Shown: positions 1 to 6,834 of the stretch, piece after piece
Layout of the letters: the number at the start of each line of letters is the position of its first letter
How positions within the stretch are numbered: position 1 is the stretch's first letter
From: Baffinella frigidus
Lineage: Eukaryota > Cryptophyceae > Cryptomonadales > Baffinellaceae
DNA: 16,690 bases
Direction of reading: 5' to 3'
Assembly: GCA_026770585.1 (NCBI GenBank)
Contig: MU646795.1
Coordinates: forward strand, 295,244-311,933
Program-made: the position numbers and the translations under genes
Notes under the pieces: model-generated
Databases searched by the model: none
Told to the model about the DNA's origin: nothing
The model's input: the letters and a program-made list of their open reading frames with translations, nothing else

Positions 1-542
1 CGCCCGCCGGGTCGGTCCTGAGGCGGGTCTGCAGGTTATGAATCCCCCTTTTCTTCTCGTGTTTATTACTTTCCGCTGCCGAGCGAGAATGGAACAGTCC
101 ATCTAAACGTAATCCATAGGCACTACGGATCAAACCCGTAGGAGAAAAGGGGGTTCCTACGGAAAAGCCTAGGTCGATTTTCGACCTTGGCTTTTGATTT
201 CATGCCAAGCTCGCTCAACAGCGGGGCCTGGAGATGAGTGATCCAAAAGTCAATGAGCCTTAAGACGAGCCCGCCTCGGTACAGAGGGAGTCCTCAAACG
301 TGGCCATCATCAAAGCCTCTATGAGTTCTCCGTGCCACCTTGAACTAATCCGAGGTTGTCCTGGTACTGACACCGCCCGGTGCAGAAATCTCCCCGGTTC
401 TGGACCTGAGGCGGGCCAGCAGGTTGTGAGTCCCCCAGGCAACAGTTGACTAATCCTTGCGTTGCCTGGTACTCCCCTCAAGATTTTTGGGGCTAAAGTT
501 GACGGATTTGTACCGCGGATCCATCAACTTCAACTTCCGGCC
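1..542. other. Non-coding stretch with small repeats, no exon recognised
   Basis: No GH99 segment or other protein family is recognisable in any frame. Two related phrases occur, at 16-38 and 398-428 (GAGGCGGG...GCAGGTT), resembling the GGGCCCGCCT minisatellite of 13.8-14.4 kb in reverse orientation. A fragment at 105-175 (ACTACGGAT...GGGTTCCTACGG) resembles the core of the foldback family at 2198 and 4929. Confidence 0.5.
496..530. repeat. Tiny inverted-repeat element AAGTTGAC...GTCAACTT type, copy 1
   Basis: The segment begins AAGTTGACGG and ends CATCAACTT, forming a short foldback. Its first 21 nt recur in reverse orientation at 15421-15441, so it is a dispersed repeat. Confidence 0.5.
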
Positions 543-547
543 CTGCT

Positions 548-655
548 AAGCCCCCTAAACCCTAAACCCTAAACCCTAAACCCTAAACCCTAAACCCTAA
601 ACTCTCAACCCTAAACTCTCAACCCTAAACCCTAAACCCTAAACCCTAAACCCTA
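548..655. repeat. CCCTAAA telomere-type array (interstitial)
   Basis: About a dozen near-perfect CCCTAAA heptamers are present with a few CTCTCAA variants. It lies inside the gene region upstream of exon A, with unique sequence on both sides, so it is interstitial rather than a chromosome end. Confidence 0.85.
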
Positions 656-726
656 TAACCCCCAACCCCTTATTCCCAATCCCTTTATCCTACACCCGAA
701 CACACTGACCCTAACTGCCCGTTCGT

Positions 727-781
727 AACCCTGAATCCCCTGAGCAGGATGCGCCGAAGCTACCAGTGTTCCACGTTGTTT
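727..781 (+). pseudogene. Echo of exon A, acceptor side
   Basis: This copies about 17 nt of intron (ACCCTGAATCCCCTGAG), the CAG acceptor and the first ~30 nt of exon A (D-A-P-K-L-P-V), then decays to a stop. It lies ~230 bp upstream of the intact exon. Confidence 0.8.
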
Positions 782-794
782 ATATCCCCTAATT

Positions 795-985
795 CCTAAC
801 CCCGAATCCCTAATCCCCAAACCCCGAACCCCAAACCCCAAATCCCAAACCCCAAACCCCACACTCCAAACCCCAAACCCCACACCCCAAGCCCCAAACC
901 CCAAACCCCAAACCCCAAACCCCAAACCCCAAACCCCAAACCCCAACACCAAACACCAAACACCAGACACCAAACATCAAACCCC
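795..985. repeat. CCCCAAA/CCCAAAC heptamer array
   Basis: Degenerate telomere-like repeat in which the heptamer is locally homogenised to CCCCAAA, running up to the acceptor of exon A. Translated, it yields only G/F/W or N/P/K periodic peptides, which are artefacts. Confidence 0.8.
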
Positions 986-1013
986 CATTGCTAACCCTGA
1001 ATCCCCTGAGCAG

Positions 1014-1093
1014 GATGCACCGAAGCTGCCAGTGCTCTACGTATACGACTCGTACCGCATCACTGACTGGGAACGCATGCTGACGCCCGACAG
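1014..1093 (+). CDS. GH99 exon A (YVYDSYR segment)
   Basis: The acceptor reads CCTGAGCAG|GATGCACC, and codons start at 1014, so the preceding intron is phase 0. The exon encodes residues 1-27, including YVYDSYRITDWERML, matching the GH99 strand where an aspartate follows a hydrophobic run. It ends in phase 2 at CCCGACAG|GTAGGGGTTAGG, so the donor itself runs into telomere-like repeat. A frame-compatible exon further upstream was not found in 1-1013. Confidence 0.85.
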
Positions 1094-4000
1094 GTAGGGG
1101 TTAGGGGTTTGTGGTTGGAGGATAGGAGTGAGTGCTTAGAGGACAGGACTCATGGGTCAGGGGATAGGGGGCAGGGGTTGGGGGTTAGGGGTTAGGGGTT
1201 GGGATCTAGGGGTGTGGGGTTAGGACTTGTACCGCATCACTAACTGGGAACGCATGCTGGAGCCCGACAGGTGTGGGTTAGGGGTTAGGGAGTACTAGAT
1301 CGGGGTTACAGGATAGGGGGACGCCGGACAGGCGGGGGTTATGATTCAGGGGTGCGGGTGTTCAAACCTGAAACGCTTAACGCTAAACCCGACACACGAA
1401 ACCCAGGTGTCGTGTGTCGGGTTTAGCGCTAAGCGTTTCAGGTTTGGAGCACACTTAGGGAATAGGGGGCAGGGTTTGGGGGTTGAGGGTGGGGGGTTGG
1501 GGGTTGGGGGTTGGGGGTTGGGGGTGAGGCTTGATCTGAATCGTACCGAATGACACACTGGCAGTTGGCGCAGAAGCCGGATTTCATAGAGAAACGGAAA
1601 TTATTGGATTCAATGAAAATTACTACACGAATGCTTTAATTATACTTGTAAAACTCGTTGTGTGTAGTAAATTTCATCGCCATTTTTTTGAATTAAAACC
1701 GTTTTCCTATGAGATTAGTACGTGTCCGATAAGGCCACGCCAGGGCAGAAGTGGGATTTTCATACACACTCGCTCGCAATAGATGGCTCATCCTGGTACA
1801 AAGTCGTTTTAAAAAACATTATTGCGCCCAGCAACGGCTCCAATTCCTAACACTTTTGGCGTGTTTCCCAGGTAGAATCAACTTTTCTAAAAGTTTGTGT
1901 GGTAAAAATTAAATATCGACTTCTGACCTGACGTGGTTAGAGTTGATGCCCCTCACTACTCAATGAGTGTTTGTCGTTAGTTAGTAGATGTCTCTCTAGG
2001 TATCAGTAGAAGGTCTCTCTTTTTGGTATCGATAAGGTCTCTCTTTCATGGGACTCCTGTGAATCACCAACGCGCCCCCTGAAAATTCTTTTTTTGCGTC
2101 CATCTAGTGTGAAGGGTTGTGTTTTGGGGACGTGATCGGTACAAATTCTAGGACGCGACAGTAGTGTTGAGCGAGATCTATTCACCAACGAGACACACCA
2201 CACAGCGGACTTCGAAGGGATTTGGAATAACCCCTAAGCGATAAGACCTAGGACCCTACGGTAGGCAATCCGTAGGGACATAGGGGGGGTTCCTACGGAT
2301 AAGGTAGCGGAAAGGTGGCCTGATTTGGGCAGAAAATCCCTTCGTGGCCCGCTGTGTGGATAACAAGGCTGTCATCAATGATAATCAAACCCCTCTGGCA
2401 GGCCGCTTTCGATCCGCGGCACACCCCACGATGCGTTCCTACTCGCCCTCTGGTCTCTCCCGATAGAGTGTAGGGGTTAGGGGTTAGGGTTCAGAGTTTA
2501 GGTTTTAGGGTTTAGCGCCGTTTTCTTCTGCGTCTGCGTTGCTCTTTTGCCGATGCGTTCCTACTCGCCCTCTGGTCACTCTCGATCCTATCGTCAAATC
2601 CTCCTAGTGATTATCTGCCGATTTGCCGGGATTTTTTTCTTCTCTTTCGCCCTCTGGTCACTCCCGATTCTGTAGGGTCTAGAGTTTAGGGTCTGGGGTT
2701 GAGGGTTTAGGTTTTGTTTTGCGTCTGTAGTGCTGTCAAGCGTAGAAATGAGTCCGAAAGTCCACGAGCCGATTCATATCTGCAAACACCCTCATATTTT
2801 TCTATCGGCAAACAAACCCGTATGGCCGCACTCGGGATTCTCTCTGAGTATCAACAAAGGTCTCTCTTGGTGGCAATCCATGGCCTCTCTTTATCTTGGT
2901 CAAACCCAGGCTTCAGCAATATTCGGGAGAGGAGCTGCTCCAGGCGGGGTTCGACGGCGTACCCACTTGGAACACTACGTGGAACATTCTAAAGTTACTT
3001 ATTGGATTGTTTCTAAGGAAACACGTCAAAAGTCAGCAATTGTTGGTCATGTTATGCCCAAATATCCGGGCACGACGTGCTTCGTAGCCTCCCGAGCAGG
3101 GGAGTGCCTTCGGTAGGTCTTATGAAAGGCCTAACGTCAACCCGGCAGGCTGCAGCAACACTCGGGAGAGGAGCTGCTCCAAGCGGGGTTCGATGGCGCG
3201 TACACTTACTTCGCCGCTGACGGTTTCACCTTCGGATCCACAGGCACGCCCCCCCCCCTCGTGACAATCGAGTAAAGAACTGCCCAGTCGGATACCAACA
3301 CCGGATCCTTGCGATACATGTATCAACACTGCCAGAGGGCGGTCAAGCAGAACCACGTGTTTTTCTCGCCTTGAAAATAGGGCGATTTTAGGGCCAGAAT
3401 TCTCGTCGCCCTTGCCGGGAATTCTGGCCCCGGACGTAAAAGGACTCAAAAGCGCGACGATTGGTCACGGAAAATCGAAACACGTTCGGATCAACAAGCA
3501 CGCCCCCGAAATCAGAAACCAGAAACCCCAAACCCCAAACCTCAAACCTCAAACCTCAAACCCCAAACCCCAAACCCCAAACCCCAAACCCCAAACCCCG
3601 AACCCCAAACCCTAAACCCTAAACCCCAAACGCTACCGCAGTCGCGAACTGGCCGAGGATGGCGTCCTTCTGTCGGCGCAACAACCTCCTCTTCACCCCG
3701 AGCGTCGGACCGGGGTAAGCCCGCAGAGGGCTGCGAAGGGATTTGCGGGCACTCAGTGCCCGAGTTTCCGTTACCTTATCCGTAGGAACCCCCCTATGTT
3801 TCTACGGGTTGCCTACCGTAGCGACCAGAAAACGGATTGTGTAGTAAAGCCGCACGTAACGAGGTTGTAGGTTGATTGTAGGCTCACTCGTTTCGTGGTG
3901 CTTGACTGATTGTAGTCCCCTTCGAGAAGGAGATTCCACACGGTGGGCTTCGAGGGTTTCAAGACCCTAGATTTAGCGGCAACGTGACCAAATTTGCATT

Positions 4001-6834
4001 AGAAAATCTTTAAAGTTAACTTCCCATAGGGTAAATTGACTTTTGAAAGGTGCGTAGTCCACTGTGTGGTTAGGGCGTCCTTTTGCCGGCGCAATAACCT
4101 CCGCTTCACCCCCAGCGTCGGATCGGAGATTCCACACGGTGGGCTTCGAGGGTTTCAAGACCCTAGATTTAGCGGCAACGTGACCAAATTTGCATTAGAA
4201 AATCTGTAAAGTTAACTTCCCATAGGGTAAATTGACTTTTGATGAAAGGTGCGTAGTCCACTGTGTGGTTAGGGCGTCCTTTTGCCGGCGCAATAACCTC
4301 CGCTTCACCCCCAGCGTCGGATCGGGGTGAGTCGGGTCAGGGGAATTGCTCCATGAAGCTAGAAAACGTGTTGTATGGTAAAGCACCCAGAAACGAGATT
4401 ACGGGTTATCCTTCTGGGTCAGGATCTGCGTCCCAAGAATCCAGAAAGAAGGTTATATGGTCAAGTGACAAGAGAACAGGGTTTGGGGGGTGGGTTTAGG
4501 GTTTCGGGTTTAGGTGCAACAACCTCATCTTCACCCCGAGCGTCGGGCCAGGGTAAACCTAAACCCTACACCCCAACCCCCAAACCCCAAACCTCAACCC
4601 CCCAAACCCCAACCTTAAACCTTAAACCCTAAACCCTAAACCCCAAACCCTAAACCCCAAACTCCAAACCCTAAACCCTAAACCCCAAACCCTAAACCCC
4701 AAACCCTAAACCCCAAACTCCAAACCCTAAACCCTAAACCCTAAACCCTAAAACCTGAACACTAAACCTGAAACCCGAAACCCAAACAGCTACGACGATT
4801 CAAAGATCCGGCCATGGAATCGCGGCAACACGCGCCCGCGCGACAATGGCGCCTACTACAACAGGTAGCCCCTCCCCACACCCCAACCGTGTTCGTGTGC
4901 TGTGTCCCTCAGTTAACTCAGGAGTCATCCACGCAGCGGGCTACGAAGGGATTTCCGGGCGCTGAGAGCCCGAGTTTCCGTTACCACATCCGTAGGAACC
5001 CCCCTGTGTCCCTATGGGTTGCCTACTGTAGGGTCCTAGGTCGCATCGCTTAGGGGTTATTCAAAATCCCTATGAAGTCCGGTATGGTCAACATGGGATG
5101 AACACCTGCCCGCACAACAATGGCGCCATTGTTGTTGTAGCTACAACAAGTACAACCACAACCCCCCCCAAAAAACAAAAACCTAAACCCTAAACCCTAA
5201 ACCCTAAATCCTAAACCATAAACCATAAACCATAAGCCCTAAACCCTAAACTTTAAATTCTAAACCCTAAGCCCGAAACCCCAAACCCTAAACCCCAAAC
5301 CCGAACCCCTAAACCCCAAACCCTAAACCCTGAAGCCTACACCCTAAATCCCAAACCCCAAAACCCAAACCCCAAACCCCAAATTCTAAACCCCAAACCC
5401 AAACCTTAAACCCTAAACCCGCAGGATTTGGCAGGCCGCAGTCAGGTGTGGGACGACGAGCTTAGGGTTTAGGGTTTAGGGTTCTGCCCCCATCCTCACC
5501 CCAAACCCTAAATTTGCAACGCTTCTTCTGCCCCTAACCCTACACCCCCAACCCGAAACCCGAAACCCTAAAGCCTAAAGCCCCTACCAAGTTAGGGTTT
5601 TAGGGTAGGGGTATCGCGCATGCCCTGAACCTCAGCTTCCCGCAGGATGTGGCAGGCGGCAGTCGGGTGTGGCACGACCAGCGTGTCGATCACCTCGTAC
5701 AAAATACAAGTTGAGTAAAAATTACTACCGGCCGTACACACGTTTCCACAAAGCACGTCCGCGAACCGTTGCGTTTTCTCAAAACCCTGCGAACCGTTGT
5801 GGTTTCTCAAAAACAACCTGCACGTGCAGGATGTGGCAAGCAGCTGTCGGGTGTGGGACGACGAGTGTGTCGATCACCTCATACAACGAATGGGGCGAGG
5901 GCACCCAGATCGAGCCCGCCATCCCACGGTCTCCGTCTACCCCCAACCCTATACCTCCTATCTAGCCTCGTCATCCATCAATGTCGCTAGTGTTGGTATC
6001 GCTGTTCTTTTGTCATCAGGCAAGTTGACTTTTGATGAAAGGTTGGTAGTCCACCGTGTGGACACCATGACCTGCTCTTGAGAACTCCTCTCGCTCGGTC
6101 TGTTTGGTCAAATTGGTGAGGCCAGGCTCGAAGGGGGGGAGGGCACGCAGATCGAGCCTGCTGTTCCGCAGTACCACCTCCGAGGGTATAGAGTGCAGGG
6201 TGCATGGTTCAGGGTTTGGGGTACCCCTCTCTGTTAAGAATATTTACACCTTCTTAAACCTCTTAGACCGAGCGAGAGCGCGAGATGGACCCTGCACCAT
6301 GGCTGTGTCGCTGTCTGTGTCGCGCAGGCCGTACAGATCCCTCGGGGCAAGTTGACTTTTGATGAAAGGTGCGTAGTCCACCGAGTGGTGATAAAAGGTG
6401 TGTAGTCCACCGAGTAAGCAGTTGCTTTACCTTCGCGAAGCCTTCTCTCCCAGCAGGCGCGTCCACTTTGCAGCCACCGAGGGCTTCACGGATACAGTCC
6501 ATCTAAACTATGTGTACTAGAATCTTATCCATTGCCCTGTTCTAACCGCTTTCCCCCCGGATATCCGGGGGGAAAGGAACTCAGCCTCCGCTCGTGCGGA
6601 GCGTTTTCTTTCTTCCGAGGTAATGTTGCTTTATATAACAACCAGCCGCTTTACGGTAAAGCGTTCTCTCTCAACAGGAGAGTGCCGGACGCGTCAAAGA
6701 CAAAGGAGCGGGTCGAAACAGCAATGCGCGGCACGCTGCAGCTCCCCGAGGAGTACCAGAGCTACTATCCCCTCGACCCCTTCTTCTACCTCAACCGCAC
6801 CCTCCACTGGTCCCGCCTGAACCCTAAACCCTAG
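1014..6834 (+). CDS. GH99 glycosidase (endo-alpha-1,2-mannosidase type), seven 3' exons, 5' part outside window
   Basis: Seven exons (80, 51, 95, 73, 75, 99 and 157 nt) join in phase into 630 nt: 209 residues plus stop, with no internal stop or frameshift. Landmarks by residue: VYDSY (10-14), SIRGTPHD (30-37), GFDGAYTYF (57-65), TPSVGPGY (94-101), IRPWN (106-110), VSITSYNEWGEGTQIE (138-153) and a C-terminal Y-x-YYP...YLNRT block (184-199). Known of the family: GH99 enzymes cleave alpha-1,2-mannosidic bonds, in animals in the Golgi to remove glucosylated mannose from N-glycans; the catalytic glutamates lie in the NEWxEG motif, here E145 and E148. The His usually seen between them is Gly here. 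From exon 2 to exon 3 the spacing between the conserved D of PHD and GFDG equals that I recall for animal enzymes, which fixes the splice choice. The N-terminal third or more of the domain (FYYPWY-like region, any signal peptide) is missing and expected upstream. Expression and activity cannot be judged from sequence. Confidence 0.85.
1094..1225. repeat. G-rich telomere-like repeat opening intron A
   Basis: From the donor on, the + strand reads GTAGGGGTTAGGGG and similar degenerate units. The repeat on the upstream side of exon A is C-rich, so the strand bias switches across the exon. Confidence 0.7.
1226..1270 (+). pseudogene. Echo of exon A, donor side
   Basis: The last 45 nt of exon A are repeated with few changes (YRITNWERML-EPD in the same frame), followed by GACAG|GTGTGGGTTAGG, so the donor is kept. 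It lies ~130 bp downstream of the exon. Confidence 0.85.
1317..1340 (+). pseudogene. Second, shorter donor-side echo of exon A
   Basis: Only 11 exonic bases remain (ACGCCGGACAG), followed by GCGGGGGTTA, where the GT donor is changed to GC. It is weak alone but continues the pattern of shorter copies farther from the exon. Confidence 0.5.
1363..1446. repeat. Long near-perfect hairpin
   Basis: Arms of 37 nt (1363-1399 and 1410-1446) pair with a single mismatch around a 10-nt loop. The arm begins CAAACCTGAAACGC and contains CTAAACCCGACACACGA. It lies within intron A between telomere-like blocks. Confidence 0.9.
1447..1540. repeat. GGGGTTG/GGGTTGG heptamer array
   Basis: Telomere-like repeat homogenised to GGGTTGG, G-rich on the + strand, within intron A. 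Confidence 0.7.
1583..1716. mobile_element. AT-rich imperfect foldback element
   Basis: The left arm (TTCATAGAGAAACGG... ATTACTACACGA) pairs imperfectly with the right arm (TGTGTAGTAAATTTCAT...CCGTTTTCCTATGAGA). The size (~134 bp) and structure suit a MITE-like element; no protein is encoded. AT-rich sequence with no recognised feature follows to ~2190. Confidence 0.55.
2198..2359. mobile_element. Foldback family II, copy 1
   Basis: The left end CCACACAGCGGACTTCGAAG and the right end (reverse complement CCACACAGCGGGCCACGAAG) form terminal inverted repeats of ~25 bp around a 162-bp element. The interior holds CCTAGGACCCTACGGTAGG and GGTTCCTACGG. A second copy in the opposite orientation is at 4929-5087. 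Confidence 0.8.
2402..2452 (+). CDS. GH99 exon B (SIRGTPHDAFLLAL segment)
   Basis: The acceptor is CTCTGGCAG|GCCGC and the donor CCCTCTG|GTCTCTCC, both phase 2. The exon encodes residues 27-44, containing SIRGTPHDAFLLALW, the family's SIR-x-(S/T)-P-x-D stretch. A later GT (AGAGT|GTAGGG) would put exon C out of phase. The GTCTCT donor restores the family spacing to GFDG, so it is preferred. At 51 nt it is very short. Confidence 0.8.
2453..2520. repeat. G-rich telomere-like repeat after exon B
   Basis: The intron opens GTCTCTCCCGATAGAG then GTAGGGGTTAGGGG and TTTAGGG units. Confidence 0.7.
2551..2587 (+). pseudogene. Echo of exon B, donor side
   Basis: The last 24 nt of exon B (D-A-F-L-L-A-L) are repeated with the donor CTCTG|GTCACT and ~12 nt of intron (TCGAT). 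About 100 bp downstream of exon B. Confidence 0.85.
2647..2700 (+). pseudogene. Second, shorter donor-side echo of exon B
   Basis: It keeps 10 exonic bases (TCGCCCTCTG), the donor GTCACTCCCGAT and then TGTAGGG plus TTTAGGG, matching the order seen after exon B itself. The exonic part is shorter than in the nearer echo. Confidence 0.75.
2910..2970 (+). pseudogene. Echo of exon C, acceptor side
   Basis: CCCAG|GCTTCAGCAA is followed by an in-frame copy of LQQ-x-SGEELLQAGFDG, then a 2-nt loss and divergence. It lies ~180 bp upstream of exon C. It was considered as an alternative exon but lacks the TYF half. Confidence 0.85.
3149..3243 (+). CDS. GH99 exon C (GFDGAYTYF segment)
   Basis: The acceptor is CCCGGCAG|GCTGCAGC. 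The exon encodes residues 44-76, including GFDGAYTYFAADGFTFGS, one of the most conserved GH99 blocks. The frame needed by exon D places the 3' end at TCCACAG|GCACGC, a GC donor. No GT donor near this point gives the right phase and spacing. Joining gives V-A-N-W at the junction. Confidence 0.85.
3391..3430. repeat. Small hairpin GGGCCAGAATTC / GAATTCTGGCCC
   Basis: Perfect 12-bp arms (3391-3402 and 3419-3430) lie in the intron between exons C and D. Confidence 0.8.
3520..3630. repeat. CCCCAAA array before exon D
   Basis: Heptamers are homogenised mainly to CCCCAAA, with a few CCCTAAA close to the acceptor of exon D. Confidence 0.8.
3642..3714 (+). CDS. GH99 exon D (FTPSVGPG segment)
   Basis: The acceptor is GCTACCGCAG|TCGCG directly after a CCCAAAC/CCCTAAA array, and the donor is GACCGGG|GTAAGC. 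It encodes residues 76-100, with N-W-P-R-M and NNLLFTPSVGPG. The split glycine codon (GG+C) is completed by exon E. Three partial copies of this exon follow in the next intron. Confidence 0.85.
3721..3835. mobile_element. Foldback family II, copy lacking its right end
   Basis: The left end (GCAGAGGGCTGCGAAGGGATTT) and core (CCGTAGGAACCCCCCTATG ... GGTTGCCTACCGTAG) match family II, but the right terminal repeat is absent and the sequence breaks into unrelated DNA. Confidence 0.65.
3936..4069 (+). mobile_element. Foldback family III, copy 1
   Basis: 134 bp. The left end CCACACGGTGGGCTTCGAGG and right end (reverse complement CCACACAGTGGACTACGCAC) are terminal inverted repeats. The interior has GTGACCAAATTTGCATTAG and AAGTTAACTTCCC. 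No coding capacity. Confidence 0.85.
4074..4126 (+). pseudogene. Echo of exon D, donor side, donor lost
   Basis: 53 nt matching the 3' part of exon D (GGCGTCC...AGCGTCGGATCGG). It is followed by AGATT because the second tandem unit starts here, so the GT donor is missing. Confidence 0.85.
4132..4268 (+). mobile_element. Foldback family III, copy 2
   Basis: 137 bp and nearly identical to copy 1; it belongs to the second unit of the tandem duplication. Confidence 0.85.
4273..4326 (+). pseudogene. Echo of exon D, donor side, donor intact
   Basis: 54 nt as in the preceding echo but followed by GTGAGTCGGG, an excellent donor. This is probably the older copy from which the neighbouring unit was duplicated. 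Confidence 0.85.
4516..4552 (+). pseudogene. Third, shorter donor-side echo of exon D
   Basis: 37 nt (N-N-L-I-F-T-P-S-V-G-P in frame) with donor GG|GTAAAC leading into CCTAAACCC repeat. It is the farthest and the shortest of the three exon D echoes. Confidence 0.85.
4553..4780. repeat. CCCTAAA/CCCCAAA array before exon E
   Basis: Long C-rich telomere-like array with interleaved CCCTAAA, CCCCAAA and CTCCAAA units, ending at the exon E acceptor. Confidence 0.85.
4790..4864 (+). CDS. GH99 exon E (IRPWN segment)
   Basis: The acceptor is CCCAAACAG|CTACG after a CCCTAAA array and the donor is TACAACAG|GTAGCC. The exon encodes residues 100-125, with YDDSKIRPWNRGNTR and DNGAYYN, matching the GH99 block that follows SVGPGY. 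It enters in phase 2 and leaves in phase 2. Confidence 0.85.
4929..5087. mobile_element. Foldback family II, copy 2 (opposite orientation)
   Basis: 159 bp. It begins CCACGCAGCGGGCTACGAAG and ends in a decayed right repeat (ATCCCTATGAAGTCCGGTATGG). The core CCGTAGGAACCCCCC ... TAGGGTCCTAGG is the reverse complement of copy 1. Confidence 0.8.
5101..5149 (+). pseudogene. Echo of exon E, donor side, with palindromic insertion
   Basis: AACACCTGCCCGC...AATGGCGCC and CTACAACAAGTA match the end of exon E, but a short segment between them is part of two adjacent perfect palindromes. Confidence 0.75.
5114..5135. repeat. 22-nt perfect palindrome
   Basis: ACAACAATGGC/GCCATTGTTGT is self-complementary. 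It is directly followed by an overlapping 18-nt palindrome, TTGTTGTAGCTACAACAA, the mark of a template switch. Confidence 0.85.
5180..5420. repeat. CCCTAAA/CCCCAAA array in intron E
   Basis: Mixed C-rich heptamers with local ACCATAAA and CCCAAAC variants, ending at an echo acceptor (CCCGCAG). Confidence 0.85.
5425..5460 (+). pseudogene. Echo of exon F, acceptor side, short
   Basis: CCCGCAG|GATTTGG opens a copy of the first 36 nt of exon F, breaking off into TTAGGGTTTAGGG. Confidence 0.85.
5461..5620. repeat. Telomere-like repeat with strand switches
   Basis: TTTAGGG units (5461-5484) are followed by CCCTAAA/CCCGAAA (5500-5590) and again TTTTAGGG (5592-5612), giving short self-complementary stretches. 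Confidence 0.7.
5646..5702 (+). pseudogene. Echo of exon F, acceptor side, longer
   Basis: CCCGCAG|GATGTGG opens a copy of the first ~57 nt of exon F (M-W-Q-A-A-V through S-I-T-S-Y), then diverges before NEW. It is longer and nearer to exon F than the 5425 echo. Confidence 0.88.
5761..5812. repeat. Short tandem repeat GCGAACCGTTG...TTTCTCAAAA
   Basis: Two 28-nt-spaced copies of GCGAACCGTTGYG..TTCTCAAAA lie just before exon F. Confidence 0.7.
5830..5928 (+). CDS. GH99 exon F (catalytic NEWGEGTQIE)
   Basis: The acceptor is CACGTGCAG|GATGTGG and the donor ATCCCACG|GTCTCCG. It encodes residues 125-158, including SVSITSYNEWGEGTQIEPA. The two glutamates of NEWGEG are the expected catalytic pair, inferred from characterised GH99 enzymes. 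The acceptor sits in a perfect 14-nt palindrome, CCTGCACGTGCAGG (5817-5830). The donor resembles that of exon B (GTCTC). Confidence 0.88.
6018..6060 (+). mobile_element. Foldback family III, solo right end
   Basis: AAGTTGACTTTTGATGAAAG...GTAGTCCACCGTGTGG matches the last ~43 bp of the family III elements; the left end is absent. Confidence 0.7.
6132..6170 (+). pseudogene. Echo of exon F, donor side
   Basis: GAGGGCACGCAGATCGAGCC...GTTCCGCA repeats the 3' end of exon F (EGTQIEPAVP in frame), followed by GTACCA, a possible donor. It lies ~200 bp downstream and lacks the NEW glutamate. Confidence 0.85.
6348..6415 (+). mobile_element. Foldback family III, right-end fragments
   Basis: CAAGTTGACTTTTGATGAAA...GTCCACCGAGTGG is followed by a second, shorter copy (GATAAAAGGTGTGTAGTCCA). 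Confidence 0.6.
6466..6583 (+). repeat. Inverted repeat flanking exon G, left copy
   Basis: From GTCCACTTTGCAGCCACCG to CCCCGGATATCCGGGGGGAA. The sequence recurs reverse-complemented at 7117-7238. Its end is a palindrome, CCCCCGGATATCCGGGGG. Confidence 0.75.
6678..6834 (+). CDS. GH99 C-terminal exon G
   Basis: The acceptor is CTCTCTCAACAG|GAGAGTG, preceded by a pyrimidine-rich run. It encodes residues 158-209, with the Y-x-x-YYPLDPFFYLNRTLHW end typical of the GH99 C-terminus. The frame then runs into CCCTAAACCCTAG, so the last residues (N-P-K-P) and the TAG stop come from telomere-like repeat. A later exon cannot be excluded, but no GT lies between the conserved block and the stop. Confidence 0.75.

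Larger units (their letters stand above)
3931..4325. repeat. Near-identical ~197-bp tandem duplication
   Basis: Units 3931-4126 and 4127-4325 are almost identical; the second has a 3-nt insertion. Each holds one family III foldback element followed by a donor-side echo of exon D, so both were duplicated together and recently. Confidence 0.9.

Noticed and set aside
548-655. True chromosome-end telomere
   Set aside because: The array is short, has non-repeat DNA on both sides, and similar arrays occur in both strand senses across the window.
653-973. G/F/V/W-rich 106-codon minus frame
   Set aside because: A translation of CCCCAAA repeats antisense to exon A and its echo.
5646-6170. Additional GH99 genes or alternative catalytic exons
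   Set aside because: The partial copies lack either the NEW motif or the 5' half, so none could replace exon F.
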